DNA of 64,000 bases, taken from assembly GCF_963169125.1 (NCBI RefSeq), contig NC_084802.1, positions 15,996,896 to 16,060,895 of the forward strand, written 5' to 3'. Below, piece after piece: positions 44,645-55,984 of this stretch. A program made the translations under genes and the position numbers. The DNA comes from Humulus lupulus (taxonomy: Eukaryota > Streptophyta > Magnoliopsida > Rosales > Cannabaceae). Positions within the stretch are counted from its first letter, which is position 1. Every line of letters starts with the position of its first letter. The notes under the pieces were generated by a model. It made no database searches. It was not told where the DNA came from and was given only the letters and a program-made list of their open reading frames with translations.

Positions 44645-45559
44645 TCATAATATGTGGCAATGGTTTTTCATTTTTTTTTGTGATTAAAGTAAATGGCACA
44701 TCAAAATAACATAAATATGCTGAAAAATTGGCCTAATATGAGATATAATTTACAAAGAACTTTTGCATGCTTAGACTCACGATAAGCAAGAACAAATGCA
44801 CATCACAAGCATAGCCTTTTTTTACTGACGCGTTCTGTATAATCCACCGACATACCTGTCTTATACCGGTGCAAACACACGCTGGCAAATGGGTTCTGCG
44901 TCGCCTTAGTCTTGTCAACCTTCACTGACGCATTTCACTAGGGAACGCCGGTAAAAGGACCTTTGCCGGTGCTATTAAGGAAAAGTGCTAGCAAAAGCCT
45001 CCTTTTACCAAAAATGAAATAATAATAATAAAAAAGGAAATCCAACATGCAACAATTTCGGCAACCTTAAAATTAATGCAAAGGCTCTACCAATTATTGA
45101 ATTCAAAATGAGTATGAAAACAACATTTCAATAATTTTATGTAAACTCATTATCGTAAACATATATTTGATTAAAGGGTATACTAACAAGAGGAGAGTTA
45201 GTGACAACATAATTCATCCTCCTTCAGTTCTTTCTTCTAAACTCATAGTCATCTCCAAAAATTTGTAAAACCGCAACAAATACAATTTCTTTTGGAAGCA
45301 CTAGCCCCTTTTCATTCTCACAAATAGAACCAAAACTATTCAGCTACAATTTAAAAAACGAACTAAAACTTATGTCAAAATATACCAAATATATATTGAT
45401 TTAAGAGAATTTTTCATCAGTATACATAAAACAAACTTTATTAAATTTTAAAAAATAATTCATCTCACAAAATGTGGGCTAAATCCTACAAAAGGAGGGG
45501 TGGAGGGAATTTTGCCAGCTTAGCACTGTAAAAGAGGAAGCAAACTTGCTACCCATATA
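44645..45559. other. Spacer with CACTA-like terminal motifs
   Basis: Near 44815-45010 the sequence changes to short GC-richer phrases such as TACCGGTGCAAA, CGCCGGTAAAAGGACC and TTTGCCGGTGCTATT, in both orientations. These resemble the subterminal repeats of CACTA elements. No full terminal repeat or target duplication was found. The rest is AT-rich and empty. Confidence 0.3.
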
Positions 45560-45801
45560 TTTTTGAAATTTTTTTAAAAATATGGCTTTTTAGCCATCAA
45601 TGTGCAAAATTATGGGAGTTAAACTTTCTTTAATTTGCATGGGAAAATTTAATTAACAAAAACTTAGTTTATGGGAAAACTAATCCTATATTGGAAATCA
45701 AAATTAATAAAAAAAAAATCAGCAAAAGGAGGGGTACATTGGTAATTAACATTGTCAAAACTCCTTTAGCCAAGCCACATCTTCTCTTTCATTTTTCCCT
45801 A

Positions 45802-46005
45802 GCCGCCTCACCATCTCCACCATCATCTCCGACCACCCACCCTCACCACCTGCCAAGAACACCCCAGCTGCACCTCCGTGAAACCCAACCACTCCTCCAC
45901 TCGGCTGCCTCACCATCTCGACCATCATCTTCGACCACCCACCCTCACCACCTGCCAAGAACACTCCAGCGGCACCTCCGTGAAACCCAGCCACCCTCAC
46001 CACCT
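45802..46005 (+). repeat. 102-bp tandem duplication, 34 codons, Pro/Ser/His-rich
   Basis: Two copies starting at 45802 and 45904, about 90% alike, lie in the open frame 45691-46008. Because 102 is a multiple of three, the frame repeats a Pro/Ser/Thr/His-rich segment with HPHHLPRT and HLRETQP. The reverse strand is also open (45755-46003). Captured low-complexity sequence is more likely than a gene. Confidence 0.75.
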
Positions 46006-46356
46006 TAGGCGTGCACCTCCGTGAAACCCAGCCAAGAACACCCCAGTCGCACCATCTACGAACACAACCTCAATCTGCGCATCTCTACGCGATTCCATTT
46101 GCGAGCCCCCAAATCCAAAACGACGGGAATAGGCTGAGGTGAGGGATGTGGTGGTGGTGGTCGGAGGCGAGGAAGAAGGGTGGCGCCTGGGCTGAGTGCG
46201 ATTTGTGGTGCTCGGAGCTGCGCAAAACGACGGGGATGGCTGGGTTTTTTACGGTGTTTTACGTGTAGGGGTGGGGGTTTCTGGTGGTGGTCGGAGGCGA
46301 GGGAGGAGGTTGGTTCGTGGTCAGATCTATTTTTTTTTTCTGTCTTCAGATCTGGG

Positions 46357-46778
46357 GTAACTGGTTACCTTCACACTTTGTTTGTATATTTCAGGAGGTA
46401 ACTGGTTACCTTCACATTCTGATGTGTGTGTATATTTCCGGGTTCTATATAGTAACTGGTTACCTAGGTTACTAAATCATACTTACTCTTCTTTTTTTTT
46501 TTCTCTTCAAATGTGATATTTCTTTTCATTTCTAATATGAGTGACTCGTCACCCCTCTTATGGTAACTGGTTACCCCTCTTATGACAGTAAGTTAATAAT
46601 ATCGTTGTAACTGGTTACCTCTCCCGATACATGTTATTTAAACTCCAAGACTATTTTTTACATAAATGTGAAAAATCAAATAAGTAACTGGTTACCCCTC
46701 TGGATATATGTTATTTAAGCTAGCTGTAGGATTTTTTTTTTTACATAACTTTGAAAAATCAATTAAGTAACTGGTTAC
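46357..46778 (+). repeat. Seven copies of GTAACTGGTTAC
   Basis: The 12-base motif starts at 46357, 46398, 46452, 46563, 46607, 46684 and 46767, always on the plus strand; five of the copies continue with CC. It is a GTAAC/GTTAC inverted repeat around a fixed TG, and contains the MYB-type core CAGTTA in reverse. A weaker relative (GTGACTCGTCACC) lies near 46540. Confidence 0.85.
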
Positions 46779-47166
46779 TTTACCCAGGGTTTGAAAAAAA
46801 AACGTACAACCTAAAAAAAGAAAAAAAAATGTTTACAATAAATAAAAATAATAATAAACACAATTCATATTACAAAAAAAAAAAAATTTGCAAAACAACT
46901 ATGGAAAAATTTAATATAAAAATAGTTATATAAAATTAATATAAAAAAAATCAAATAAGCTAAAAAAAAATAATCAAATTACAAACATACCCTTCCAAAT
47001 TAATAAAACTTGATTAAGAGTAAAAATAGGGCATAAACAAACTTTTATACAAAAATATGAGAAACTAAACCCATAAAAGTGAAATTTAAAAAAAAAAAAA
47101 AAGCCATAGATTAACTTTTCTTGAAAAAAGCCATATTTTTGCACAATCTATAAAAAATCCCATATA

Positions 47167-48313
47167 ACATGTAATTTTCACTATATTTTTTCTTTTCATT
47201 TTTCTGGGATAATCAAAAGCAAACCTTTGATTGCTTAAGACAATATCCTATAAAAAATGACTTAATTTTTAGTCTATATTATGATTTCTTATTATTTATG
47301 ATATGTTTTGCTTACCTTAAGATACCAATTAGTAACTTTTAAAACACGATTTCATTTTTACGTAATATTATGGTGCCTTATTATTTAAGATACTTATAGG
47401 TTACCTTCAAACCTATTTTAGTAATCAATGAGTTACCATATAATATAACAAGTTACCATATAACATATAAGCAAATGTTACTTTTTAGTATACTACATAC
47501 TAACTTTTAAATGTAAAATTAAAATAAACTTTTTTGGACATTAGTGTAATTTACATATGAATAATAGTATTTTTTTATTAATCAAGCAAAGAATTTACTT
47601 TTGATTTTTTGAATCATAGTAAAAAATACAGATTTGGGTGACTTGTTAAATTAAATTTTTTCTTAAACAAATTAAAAAAGCAAAGTTATTTTTCAAACAT
47701 AACACAAAACTGACCAATTCTTATCATCTTCTCTTGACGATGACAAGAAACCTATACTTGTCATATACCAAAATGTAATTATATCTAATACTTTACAATT
47801 AAGTACAATACAATTATTTTATTTAGTTACCAAATATTGTATGAATAATTTATTGCCTTTATTAGCATATAATTGTTAATAAATCTTTAAATTAATGATA
47901 TGAATTTATTACATTTACTATTTTCATGCATATAAATGTAGATAATTGTGCTAATTTTGCATGATTAGTTAGTATTCATGCAAAATTTATTATTAGTATG
48001 ATTAATTTTGAGATATTATATGTATAATTTTATGGTTTTAAATGTGTGGTATATTCCATGATTGTACTTTTATGCTTATAAATAATATTATTTACGTAAT
48101 GTTATTTATGTTATGTAATTTATTACATTTTTTTTATGAGTGTAATTAAGTGTTTAAAATTATTTTGATATATATTTAATTATAATTAACTTTTTCTATA
48201 TAGTATTATACTCATAAAACTTTTTTTTACTAAAAAAAATTAAGCATAAATAAAATGTGTCTAAGTGATTCATATAATTTTATTTAATTAGAGAATGGCC
48301 ACAACATCTTTAG
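47167..48313. other. Very AT-rich intergenic DNA, no gene seen
   Basis: No coding frame. Several GTTACC phrases near 47340-47465 echo the motif inside the adjacent MULE-like element but without the full 12-base form. Confidence 0.45.
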
Positions 48314-49660
48314 TTAAATAAAATAATGTATTATGTAAAACTTTGGGTCCTGAATTAGGTCACTTTCAAACATAGAGAGCTTTTCACCACCAATCATAGG
48401 AGTGGGAAGACTATTTGAAAATTGCATTTTGGCCTTGCATAACAAATCAGTGATGCATTTTGTTTGAGTCAAATGAAAACCTTCAGCTATGTGAACAACC
48501 TGAATGCCGAGAAAGTAGTGAACATCTCCTAAATCTTTGAGTGCAAACACTGAGTTCAAATGTGTGACAAGCTCTGAAGTTGGAATAGAACTTCCTGTAA
48601 TCAAAATATCATCCACATATACAAGTATAAAATTTGTATGAGTAGAAGAGATGTGAATGAATAAAGATTGATCAGCCATTGATTCCTTAAAATGAAGGCA
48701 AATAAGAGTTGCTCGGAGCTTGTCAAACCAGGCCCTTGGATCTTGCTTCAACCCATAAAGCGCCTTGTGCAATCTACAAACCAACTTAGGTGTCTCACCA
48801 CTTTCATAACTCGGTAGTTGAGTCATATAGACCTCTTCTTGCAAATGACCATTAAAAAATGCATTATTCACATCCAATTGTCTAACATTCTAGCCATGAG
48901 GAAGAGCAATAGTAAAAATGACCTGAATAGTTGTAGGCTTTACTACGGGACTAAAAGTCTTAGCAAAATCAAAGCCATATTGTTGGTTGAATCCTTTTGC
49001 AACCAGCCGAGCTTTATGCTTATTTATAGAGCCATCCAGATTTTCTTTTAGTTTGAAAATGCATTTACACCCAATTGCCTTTCTATTTTCAGGTAAAGGT
49101 ACTAAAGACCATGAACCATTTCAGATCAAGGCTTGATACTCTTCATCCATTTCTGCCTTCCACAATGGGTTCTGTAAAGCATGAGAAACAGTTAGTGGCT
49201 CTTTGGAGGTGATAAAAACTTTTGGCTTATACACTCCAACCTTGGACCTAGTTACCATCGTGTGAGTGTTGGTGGGACCTGTAGTAATAGGTAATGCAGT
49301 AGAATTAGCAGGTACAACCACATAAGAGGGAAGAGAAAGAGAAGCGGAAGCAGAGGGAATGGAGGGAGAAGAAGATGGTACCCGAGCTACGGAAGAATGA
49401 GTAAGACTAATTGGCAGAGGTGTGGAAGTGGAAGTGAGTGGATTTGTGGAAGTAAGAGGTGGCAGATTAGAAGCAGGTGAGGTAGAAAATGGAGATGAAT
49501 GAGAGGTTGAATTTGGTGATGTGGGTGAGGAACATATGGTGATAATAAAGACATGGTGGTAGACGTTTGAGGAGAAGAAGAATGTGAAGGAAGGTGTTTG
49601 AACTTTGAAATGAGAGCAATAGAAACAATTGGAAGATGAGGTAGAGTTTTCAAAAGAATT
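48314..49660 (-). pseudogene. Ty1/copia pol fragment (reverse transcriptase)
   Basis: 48314-48877 encodes the RT palm: LDVNNAFFNGHLQEEVYM, LHKALYGLKQDPRAWFDKL, VYVDDILITGS and LKDLGDVHYFLGIQV. 49121-49321 encodes the region just before RT (TMVTRSKVGVYKPK..., ALQNPLWKAEMDEEYQAL). A Pro/Ser/His-rich linker reaches about 49653. A stop near 48893 and gaps between pieces show decay. RNase H, integrase, gag and LTRs are absent. It differs from the intact copia element, with a different RT sequence. Confidence 0.9.
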
Positions 49661-49925
49661 AGAAGCTAATTTAGAAAAATAAGTTTGGAGGAAAGTTTGC
49701 CATCACCAACTAGGGGTGAACATTTAGCCCAAAAAATCTGAAAACCCACAAAATCCGAACCCATGAAATCCAAAAATTAGAAAAATTCGTTCAACTTCGG
49801 GTTAAATCTGATTCGACCCGACAAAAATTGGATCGGATTCAGTTTTGTATGTTTCAAATTTTGGATTTTAGGTTTAAACCCGAAACTCGAATACATTAAT
49901 AATAATAAAAAATAGTCATATATAT
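49661..49925. other. AT-rich spacer with hAT-like left end
   Basis: TAGGGGTGAACATTTAGCCC at 49711 is followed by repeated AACCCGA/CGACCCG phrases. This resembles the ends of some hAT-type elements with TAGGGGTG termini. The opposite end was not found; the solo LTR at 49926 may have split the element. Confidence 0.25.
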
Positions 49926-52309
49926 TGTAATGTCCCAAATTCCCTGAAGTGGTTTAATGCTTCGATTAGGGGGCCATGTGGGCCATAATTGATTTATTAT
50001 GCAATTATGTGATTATGTGAGTTATATTATTATATGATGATAATTGCATACATGTGGGTCCACTTCTTATTAGAAGGTCATTTTTCGTAATTTGGCCCGT
50101 TGAGGACATATTTGTATATTTATGTGCATGTTGGGTGATTTATGAGTGAAACCACATTGTTATGTGGATATGTTTGACTTATTCGGCATGAGACGATCTT
50201 AGGTTGCAAGATTAGTGGTTTGGTCATAACGGGGATTAATTTCCAGGCTCGGGGTAAGTTTGGGGGTAATTTGATGCTTAGTATATTACCGGGAATAAAC
50301 GGGTAATGAGATATGATTTAATTATTATTTGAGAATATTGGAAATAACGGGAATTGGAGGAAATTAATTATAATTAATGGGATAGATGATAAATGATTGT
50401 TTTGCCCTTGGATGGCTGTAAAGGAATTAATTGACCCTAGGGGCATTTTGGTCTTTTGACCATGAGATATGTTTAAAACTTAGAGGGCTGTAGAAGGTTA
50501 AGGCAGCAAAACATAGTCCTTCTCTCTCCATCTCTCGATTATCTCTTTCTCTCTCTCGGGTTGAGATTTTTGAAGGAAGATTGAGGATTAAAGCTTGGAA
50601 ATCAAGGCTTGAGGGTTTAGTTTTGTAATTAGCAGCTGAAGGGGGTTCAATTCTATGTTTAAGGTAAGGTTTCCAGCTGAAGTTTCAAGTTTTTACTTTG
50701 TTTTTAAGGTTAGTTTAAAGGTTGAGGTTTTGATCATGGAATTGAGTATGTGTGTAATGTTTTGAGTGGTTTAAGGCTTAGGTTCTGTTGTTAAACTGAT
50801 GGATATGTTGTGTTGATGCTTGGTTTTAATTGTGGGATTGATTTGTTGAGGATTTGGCTGGTTTTGAATTGAGAGAAAGTCATGGGAGTTGGGTTCACAG
50901 GGTCAAGTCGTGACCGACTTCATGCAAGTCGCGACTTGAACCCATTCCAGAGCCTCCCTTGGGCTCTGTCTAGCAGGCATGCCGTGACCCACTGGGTCAA
51001 GTCGCAGCCCGCCCCTGGCATCTCAGACAATGGGGTTTTTGTCTTGGTGGTGCACCGCAACCCTAGGGGGCAAGTTGCGGCCCGCCCCTCTTTTTTGTGC
51101 CAGGAGGGGTTTTCAAGGGTTTTAAGCGCGGGTTTTCATTTCCTAAGACTCGAGATCGAATCTACTAACCGTTTTAGTACGATTCGAGGTCCTGGGAGCA
51201 GGGTTTAGACCATGAACCTTTTATTACCTATTTTATTAATGAGATTTCATATTTGGTTATGACTAGGTGACCACTAAGGGACTTAAGGACCGATCGTTCT
51301 CAAGGGTCATTCTTTTATTATTTCACGCTCGAACCAAAGGTAAGAAAACTGCACCCAGTATGTGACATGCATGGTTATTGATGGGGCATGTTGAGTGCTC
51401 TATATATGGACATTGATTATATTGTAAATACATAGCAGCTTTGCTTACTTGTGAATGGAATTGACTTATTAGTCAGGGAACGACATTGGTGTTTAGTATT
51501 GGTTGTGAAGCTGTGATTGATCAGTCAAGATCAACGATAGTACTGAGCACTAGTCATATGGTATTGGCTTATGAGTCAAGAATGACATTAATATGTTTAA
51601 CATAGGCCGAAATAATTAGATCTAATCAGCATGAGCATTAAATGCTTGACCGACCTAAAAGTCGATGAAAACTAAAGCGCTTGTCTAGTCTAAAGACTAG
51701 TTACTTAGAGCCAAGGCCAAAAGGCTCAAGTGATTGAAATGTCACATCGCTTAGGGTGTGAAGCCCCAGAGTGTGACTCATTAGTCACCTATCCAAGGTG
51801 TGACTCATTACTCACCTATCTGATTAGGGCTGCAAGCCCTAGAATGATGACATGATAATTTATTGATATTGTATACATGCATCAATAAGTTTTCTTACTG
51901 AGCCTTGGCTCACAGGTGCTATGTGGTGCACGTTAGGGAAAGAAAAGCTCACTCAACCTTGAGTGGAGAGCTTAGGTGGCGATGTGTACATATGCGGCCG
52001 CTTGACCACCATCCAATGTGTTTCTCAGAGGAACTAGGGGTTAACCCTATTTTTGCCGCTTAGGTCGGCGGGTTGTAACTTTTATACTGTAATGACCATT
52101 TTGGATTGTAAATAACTTTGTAAACACTTTTATGGGCCCATGTACAGTTTAAAGTTTTAAATAAAATATATACATTCCTTTTGATCAAGATTTTCACCCT
52201 GGCCTATTAATAACACCTAGATGCACATTTATAACATAATGACTCGTCTAGCGAGTTAAGCACTATTTAAAGTCCACAGTAACAGTCTTAGAGTAACCAA
52301 GGCGTTACA
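49926..52309 (+). mobile_element. Solo LTR of the Tekay-type family, complete
   Basis: It starts TGTAATGTCCCAAATTCCC and ends AAGGCGTTACA, with TATAT on both sides (49921-49925, 52310-52314). It aligns with the 5' LTR at 12235-14679 through most of its 2384 bases. The segment at about 50875-51105 does not align; it is GC-rich and includes the perfect palindrome CAAGTCGCGACTTG at 50925-50938. The frame at 50882-51208 lies in this segment and is not supported as a gene. Confidence 0.95.
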
Positions 52310-52314
52310 TATAT

Positions 52315-53261
52315 ATATATATAGATAACTTTCTAGCCCTAACAACATAAATCCTCATTCTTTTCCCCCTTTCTTAGCCATCACCCTTCTCTGTGTGTGT
52401 GTCCTTTCAAGCTCTCACATTTCTCACCTATTCTCTCCCTTTCATTCCTTTTCCCTCTCACCATTATTGGTTTGTTTTCTTGGCTGCCATTGCTGGCCAT
52501 GGACCGTGGTGGGTGTTGTTGAGGGTCTGCTTGCGACGTTCGTGGATGGGTGGGTGCCATTTCCATGGTGAGTTTTTACTTGTTTGTTATTTTATCTATT
52601 TTTTAGTTAGCAAAATCCCTGTCAATTTGATTTCCTTTTTTCGTTATGCTGATTTTTATTTTGCAATTATGTTCTTTTATTACTTGTTGATGATTTGAGA
52701 TTGATTATTGTTCTGACTTCTGAGAGTAATTTGTGTTTCTTTTACTTCTAAAGTTCTAATAGATTTGATCATCCTATTGTGCATAATTTCTTTTTTAGTT
52801 TCAATATTGTGCTCATGTTTGTACATATATGAGTTTGATTTTTGTTATTAATCTTTAACTCACTTATCATAAAAAAAAATACATATTCTATATGTTTTAA
52901 ACATATGTTCATTATCACAGAGATCATATTACATAAATGTGGTTCATTGAGATATAAGAAAATGATATTTATGCTTGGGGGAGTCCAGTTAATTAGTTTC
53001 CCTATTGCTTGCATTCATAGTTTATTTAATTTATGACATTGTCTAAATTATTATAGTATTATTTTGTTAATGTCAAACTTTTATGTAGTGCATATATTCT
53101 GCTGGTTTTACTAGTGCAAAGTTGTGGAAATACTAACTAGAAAGAAAGTGAGTTTGGACAAACTCTAGGGACATATAACTCTAAAAGTTTTTCTACTATG
53201 GACTTAGAAAGTTTTCCATATGTCCACAATTTTGGTCCATTTTTGTGACAAATAATAGATG
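52315..53261. other. AT-rich spacer, no gene recognised
   Basis: A CT-rich leader-like stretch near 52345-52470 is followed by a short GC-richer part to about 52570 and a GTGAGT splice-donor-like site. The open frames (52393-52698 and its reverse) are short, and I recognise no protein. It could be the remains of a gene's first exon, but nothing confirms that. Confidence 0.35.
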
Positions 53262-55190
53262 TACTACTACAATTTGGACATCAGTCATCGGTAATGAGAG
53301 GTCAGTTCTGCATAAGCGACTTAACACATGTTCATAAGTCAGTTTACACTGAACCGATCTATTATGTATGTCAAAGGTAAGAATGGGAGGTCGGTTGTGC
53401 GAGAATTGACCTACCATGTGGACATGGTAGGTCGGTTCACATTGAACCGACCTCCCATGATTGTAGATGTCATAGTAGGTCGGTTCCTGCAAAACCGACC
53501 TACCATGCTGTCATGGTAGGTTAGTTCTGTGTGGACCGACCTACCATGTCCTACCTTACTTACATGGTAGGTCGGTACTAAGTGAACCGACTTAGCATGT
53601 CACATTATTATTTATTTTACATTATTTGAATTTTAAAATACATTAATTTATTTAAACTATAAATATAGATAAGCTATTAGTGTATGAAATAAATATAAAA
53701 AAAATTATATTTATTAATCAACATTATAATGTTTTGAAATATAAATAAATGAATTAAATTAATCAATTATTAGTAACATAAAAAAGTAATTATATTTTAT
53801 AAATAAGACAATATTTTAATTTAATAGCATTAATAATTTAAAATAAAAAACTTTATAATATAATTTAGAGTATCTCTTTAATAATTTTTTTTAAATGATA
53901 TGGTATGTCAGTTGTGTGGGAAATGACTTCTCATGTGACATGGTAGGTCGGTTGTGTGGGAATAATCCTACCACGTCATTATAAAAATATATTATTAAAG
54001 ATACTCTAATTTATTTTTAGATTATTAGAATTTTAATATGTATTAATTTATCTAAACAATACATATATATATAATTTATTTGGGTATGAAATAAGTATTA
54101 AAAAAATATACTTATTAATATTATATATATTATAATTTTTGAAATATAAATAAATAAATTATTAATAATTAATAAAATAATTTAATTTTTATAAATAAGA
54201 TTATATTTTGATTTAATAGTATTTGTAATTTAAAATAAAAAAACTTATAAAATAATTTAAAGTATCTCTATAATAATTTTTTAAATAACATGGTAGGTCG
54301 GTTGTATGAGAAATGACTTCTCATGTGATATGGTAGGTCGGTAGTGTGGGAAATGACTTCTCATGCGACATAGTATGTCGGTTGTATGTGAATAGACCTA
54401 CCATGTTATTATAAATATATATTATTAAAGATACTCTAATTTGTTTTTAGATTATTGGAATTTTAAAATATATTAATTTATTTAAACAATACATATATAT
54501 AATTTATTTGGGTGTGAAGTAAGTATTAACAAAATATATACTTATTAACATTACATATATTATAATTTTTGAAATATTAGTTAATTAATTATTTGGAATT
54601 AAAAAAATTAATTTAGCTTTTATAAATAAGAAAATATTTAATTTACAAATGACATATTTATAAATATTAGAAAAAAATTAAATAAATTGGACATTTATAA
54701 TTTTAAATTTTAACATCACAGGTTGGTTTTAGAACAGACTTATCATGTTGCATTATAGGTTGGTTCTAGAATAGACTTATCATGTAAGCATCATAGGATA
54801 AATTAAATTATATATTTTAAAATTTTAAAATTAAATTAAATAAGTTACATATTTATAAATATTAGAAAAAATTAAATTTAATAAGATGGAGATTTATGAT
54901 TTTAAAATAAAATATTAATATATTAAAATTATATTTTTTAATTTTAACATCATAGGTCAGTTCAAGAATAGACTTATCATGTTGCATTATAGGTCGGTTG
55001 CTAATGGACCGACTTACCATGTTAAAATTAGGTTATAGAAAATAAAAGCCAAAATAAATTTAAAATATCCCACACACATTCTTCTTCTTCATTCTGCTGG
55101 TGACCCAAACAGTAGCAGCTCTCCCTCCTCAACTTCAGTCACGACAGCGACTCTCACTCCGCATACCGTTCAGCAGTAGTTATTATATAT
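53262..55190 (+). mobile_element. CACTA-like element end with hairpin repeats
   Basis: The left edge reads TACTACTACAATTTGGACA, one base from the CACTA-type start CACTACTACAA. Dozens of copies of CATGGTAGGTCGGTT and its inverse AACCGACCTACCATG follow, often as face-to-face pairs that can fold into hairpins (53280-53600). Larger units of about 400 bases, each a hairpin cluster plus a shared AT-rich block, repeat near 53600, 53990 and 54410 and decay after 54700. Dense subterminal repeats are typical of CACTA elements. The opposite end was not found, so the extent is uncertain. Confidence 0.5.
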
Positions 55191-55260
55191 AATATTAAAA
55201 ATGAAATATTTTTGTGTTTTTGTTAGAAAGCATTGAATATTTATAATAATTGATTTTGAT

Positions 55261-55584
55261 CACCAATTATGCTATTTCTTGGATTCTCTTGACAATTTTC
55301 CACTAGATGAAATTAAATATCTCATTTCTGGGTAATAATCCAACCAATTAACTATATACTCTTAAATTCATTTAAAAATGAACAACAACTAAATGTTTAT
55401 ATTTTTATTGCATAGTGTCTTTCAATATTTGCGCACAAATAATGCGAAAACTAAGGAAGTCGCATGGAGACTGTTAAGCGTCCTCTTCAACCATTAAAAT
55501 CAGTACAATGTGGATTCTATGTTACAAGGATGATGAAAGACTTTGTGAAAAATGATTTTTTTAATACGATTGCTAACTAGTAGC
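55261..55584 (+). pseudogene. Ulp1-like cysteine protease (C48) fragment
   Basis: The first piece encodes HQLCYFLDSLDNFPLDEI, matching the Ulp1 block with the catalytic Asp (YYLDSL type). An intron-like gap (GGTAATA ... TTGCATAG) ends at 55415. The second piece reads KTKEVAWRLL in one frame, then shifts by one base near 55470 to VQCGFYVTRMMKDFV, the block with the catalytic Cys (CGYYVMRYM type). The frameshift and the missing His region make it a pseudogene. Ulp1 proteases remove SUMO from proteins. In plants such domains are often carried by CACTA and MULE elements, which fits the hairpin-rich sequence just upstream. Confidence 0.65.
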
Positions 55585-55984
55585 GTAAGTGTAACGACCT
55601 CATTTCTTAACAATATATATATATATATGGGTTCACTCTTAATGGTGATTGAATTTTTTCCCCATGGATGGGTTGTCAATTAATAGCCATTGGATTAAGA
55701 TCCAATGGTCCACATTTAAAGATGTTAATTAATGCTATCTTTGACTTTTTCAAACTTGGTAATGGGCTACCTGCTGACATGGCGGTCACCTTTTAATTAA
55801 ATTAAATAATTAAAAAAATCATTATTTAAGATTCATTCCAAGATTCTTTATCTCCATTCCTTGTTCATTCCATGTTCTTTCCAGATTCATTCCTTATGCA
55901 TTAATGACTCCTATCTTCCCAACTACAATTAGTTGGCTAATTAATGATGCATATTTCGAAATTTATATATATTATATATATTTT
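55585..55984. other. Spacer between Ulp1 fragment and tandem array
   Basis: A TA microsatellite near 55612-55628 and AT-rich sequence. TGTAACGACCTCATTTC at 55589 resembles an LTR start, but no matching end or duplication was found. Confidence 0.4.

Larger units (their letters stand above)
45560..47157. mobile_element. MULE-like element with GC-rich internal cargo
   Basis: Inverted ends both carry AAAATATGGCTTTTT about 20 bases in, and weaker inverted similarity continues for roughly 180 bases (TTTATGGG, AAGG(A)GGGT boxes). Flanks ACCCATATA (45551-45559) and TCCCATATA (47158-47166) form a 9-bp duplication with one mismatch. The AT-rich ends surround a GC-rich interior (45770-46430) unlike the neighbourhood. 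This is the structure of a non-autonomous, Pack-MULE-like element that has captured genomic sequence. No transposase; the source of the cargo is not recognised. Confidence 0.6.

Noticed and set aside
52381..52698. Overlapping frames on both strands after the solo Tekay LTR
   Set aside because: Short, CT-rich low complexity on one strand and its shadow on the other; no domain.
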